The notes under the pieces are model-generated. The model did no database searches, had not been told where the DNA came from, and was given only the letters and a program-made list of their open reading frames with translations. A stretch of 64,000 nt of DNA, from the NCBI GenBank assembly GCA_008360975.2, contig CM039179.1, forward strand, positions 60,736,666 to 60,800,665, given 5' to 3'. Shown here piece after piece: positions 61,969 to 64,000 of the stretch (positions are counted from its first letter, which is position 1; every line of letters begins with the position of its first letter). This stretch comes from Lichenostomus cassidix (Eukaryota > Chordata > Aves > Passeriformes > Meliphagidae). A program made the translations under genes and the position numbers.

Positions 61969-64000
61969 AGCTTAAGACAAATTAGAAAGAAAATAGGATT
62001 TCCTGTTGACTTATCAAAGTGTAATTTACTGTTAAAAAACACCCTCCTTTTACGCATATATTTACATATAAAAATAAAACTCCTGATCATCCAAATACCT
62101 GAACAATCAGCTCACTCCCTGGTTCTCTTTGTATCACCCTAGCTACATCTCTCCAAGGTGAAATTGCTGTGGCGAGAGCTAATCCTAACCAACTGAAGAA
62201 GTCACTTGTATTTAGCTTCAGGAAAGATGTTACTTTCCATCCCTCTTTAATTTGCACACAACCCACCAGCCTTACATGTTGATATTGCATTTCCTCTGTG
62301 TTGACATCACTTCTGCAACACATTTAGGTTGATGTGTTTAAGGGCACATGTGCTGCATGCACACACACACACACATCTCCTTCTTTCCTGCAATTTGGCA
62401 GAAACCTGAGTCTAATTGTAAAATGTCACACCTCAGGTATAATCCCCCCAAAGAGTTGGCAATGCAGATCCCTTCAGCAATCTGGTTCACAGCACATCCC
62501 CAAAGCCAGTAATATTGGTAACAGCCCGAGATGGGAGAGCAAAATCTTTTTAAGCCAGCCTCACCACTGAAGTCTTTTATGAAACTACTCTCTCCATCTA
62601 CAGACATTTAATTGCTACCTAGCTTTTGGCCTCATTAAATTCCAGATAATTAATCCCCAAGTACTAGATTTTCACTCTGCCCCAAGACACTTCAACAGGT
62701 TTTCTTAGCAGTGGCCCTGAAATTATTATTTCCTGCTCTCAGTGCTGAACATGCTGTCTCAAGCAGTTTGATGCATGTCCATTAACAGCAGACCACTTGG
62801 CTATACTAAGAGCAAGAAAAAGACAGGAGAAAAGTACAAGCCTTGCACTATCACCAGTTTTTCTGTGAATTCAGGTGATGAGAAAAATGCAGATTTGTCT
62901 CCTTCCAGGACAATTACCCTGTCGCTCTCCAGGGAGCTCAGTTTCCAGAATGGCCAGGAAGCCAGGCTGAGCTCCAGAGCTGCTGCCAGCAGTGTGCTTT
63001 CCTGCACCTCTCATGTCTCAGGGTTGTTACCTGCCCATTTATAGGAAAGAGACCAAAACCCAGTCCTTACGTTTTGGCATTGAAACCATCTCCCACTTTG
63101 ACTCTCCATTCTCCAGTTCTGATTCAAAGGTGGATAAAAAGGAAATGAGCACAATGTGCTCCCAGTTGCTCAACAGGGACATAAAACTTAGCTGCAATTA
63201 AATCCTAAGTAAATTCTGCCACAGACTTAATTCAATCAAAACTTCTCTCTTAAATAATCAGCAGGAGGCATTTGCTGTAGGTCTCCCCTGCATGACCAGC
63301 ACCAGCACAGGCACAGCTGGAAGGCAGCATCCCACAGGCACTGCCCAAGCTCTTGGGGACAAACAGAGGCATCTTGCATGAAATTTACACTTTTGCCCTC
63401 GGGCACTCAACAGTGTCTTCATTTTTTTCTATTTTGTATAACAAGTTCAGTACAATCTTCAGGTGATGCAGCACAGAGTTGAAAGTAATTTTCTTCATTT
63501 ATTTTCTAGACTGTGGGCTAGAAAAACAGCCCTGCCAGGAGCTGGGATGTTCTCACAAAGCTCATGGAATTGGAGACATAAGGAATGAGGTTTGTACTTC
63601 AACGGAAACCTTTTCCTAACTATAAATGCTATCAGCTTACATTTACTTTTCTTCTTGTTTTTTTTTTAGCACTGTATTGCTGTTTGTTGTATGTAACAGG
63701 GGTCTGGACTGATTACCTCCAAAACCAGCATAATTAATAGCTTTCTGCAACTTCAACATCAAATATATTTTGATCAGCTTAAAAAAAAATCCCCTTCTTC
63801 CAGCTAATTGGAGGTGTGAACCTCTAAGTGCTGAGCCCGTGAGACATTCCCTGACTTCAGAAGTGGTCTCATCTCTCATTCCACAAAATTACTGAGAACA
63901 TCTTAATGAAAAGAGAAGAGACTGCAGGTTTCTCTTTACTGTGTTGCAGATCTGGCTTTAACCTCAGAAAGGCCTTGGTTTTTCCACCTCTAAAACGCGG
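61969..64000. other. Window end, presumed SIAH3 intron, nothing recognised
   Basis: No gene or repeat family was recognised apart from a (CA)n tract at 62360-62375 and short homopolymers. No segment resembling SIAH3 exon 1 with a splice donor on minus was seen. Confidence 0.55.
62360..62375. repeat. Short (CA)n microsatellite
   Basis: Eight perfect CA units. Confidence 0.9.

Overview
This window looks like bird nuclear DNA. All recognisable interspersed repeats are pieces of the CR1 LINE family, seen as reverse-transcriptase fragments and as the typical CR1 3' end around an ATTCTATG-type tail. No Alu, L1 or other mammalian repeat was recognised. Repeat load and gene density are both low. The species cannot be read from the sequence alone.

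Two protein-coding genes are supported. At 7546-8529 (+) lies a 327-codon open frame for CBY2 (also SPERT), a spermatid coiled-coil protein of the Chibby family. At 40832-41425 (-) lies the last coding exon of SIAH3, the SIAH-family member without a RING domain. As I recall it, the human orthologues are neighbours on 13q14 in the same convergent arrangement, so the window probably covers the orthologous avian block. SIAH3 exon 1 was not found, so the right-hand 22.5 kb is probably SIAH3 intron 1. The two genes are not known to act together; their adjacency is conserved synteny, not an operon.

Layout: 1-645 old CR1 piece; 646-7420 upstream flank of CBY2; 7423-8599 CBY2 exon and poly(A) signal; 8600-40040 a gene-free interval with three CR1 pieces (12.4-13.6 kb, 15.8 kb, 30.7-31.3 kb) and several microsatellites; 40043-41450 SIAH3 3' UTR, terminal exon and splice acceptor; 41451-64000 presumed SIAH3 intron with two antisense CR1 pieces (51.6-52.2 kb and 61.4-62.0 kb).

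Most other open frames are short, have no recognisable domain, and occur on both strands at the density expected by chance. I found no RNA gene, CRISPR array, intact mobile element or clearly new biological system. The points most worth a second look are the Trp/Asn heptads in CBY2, the short His-poor linker in SIAH3, CR1 pieces that lack their 3' ends or are internally deleted, and a few homeodomain-site-rich AT blocks that could be conserved enhancers.
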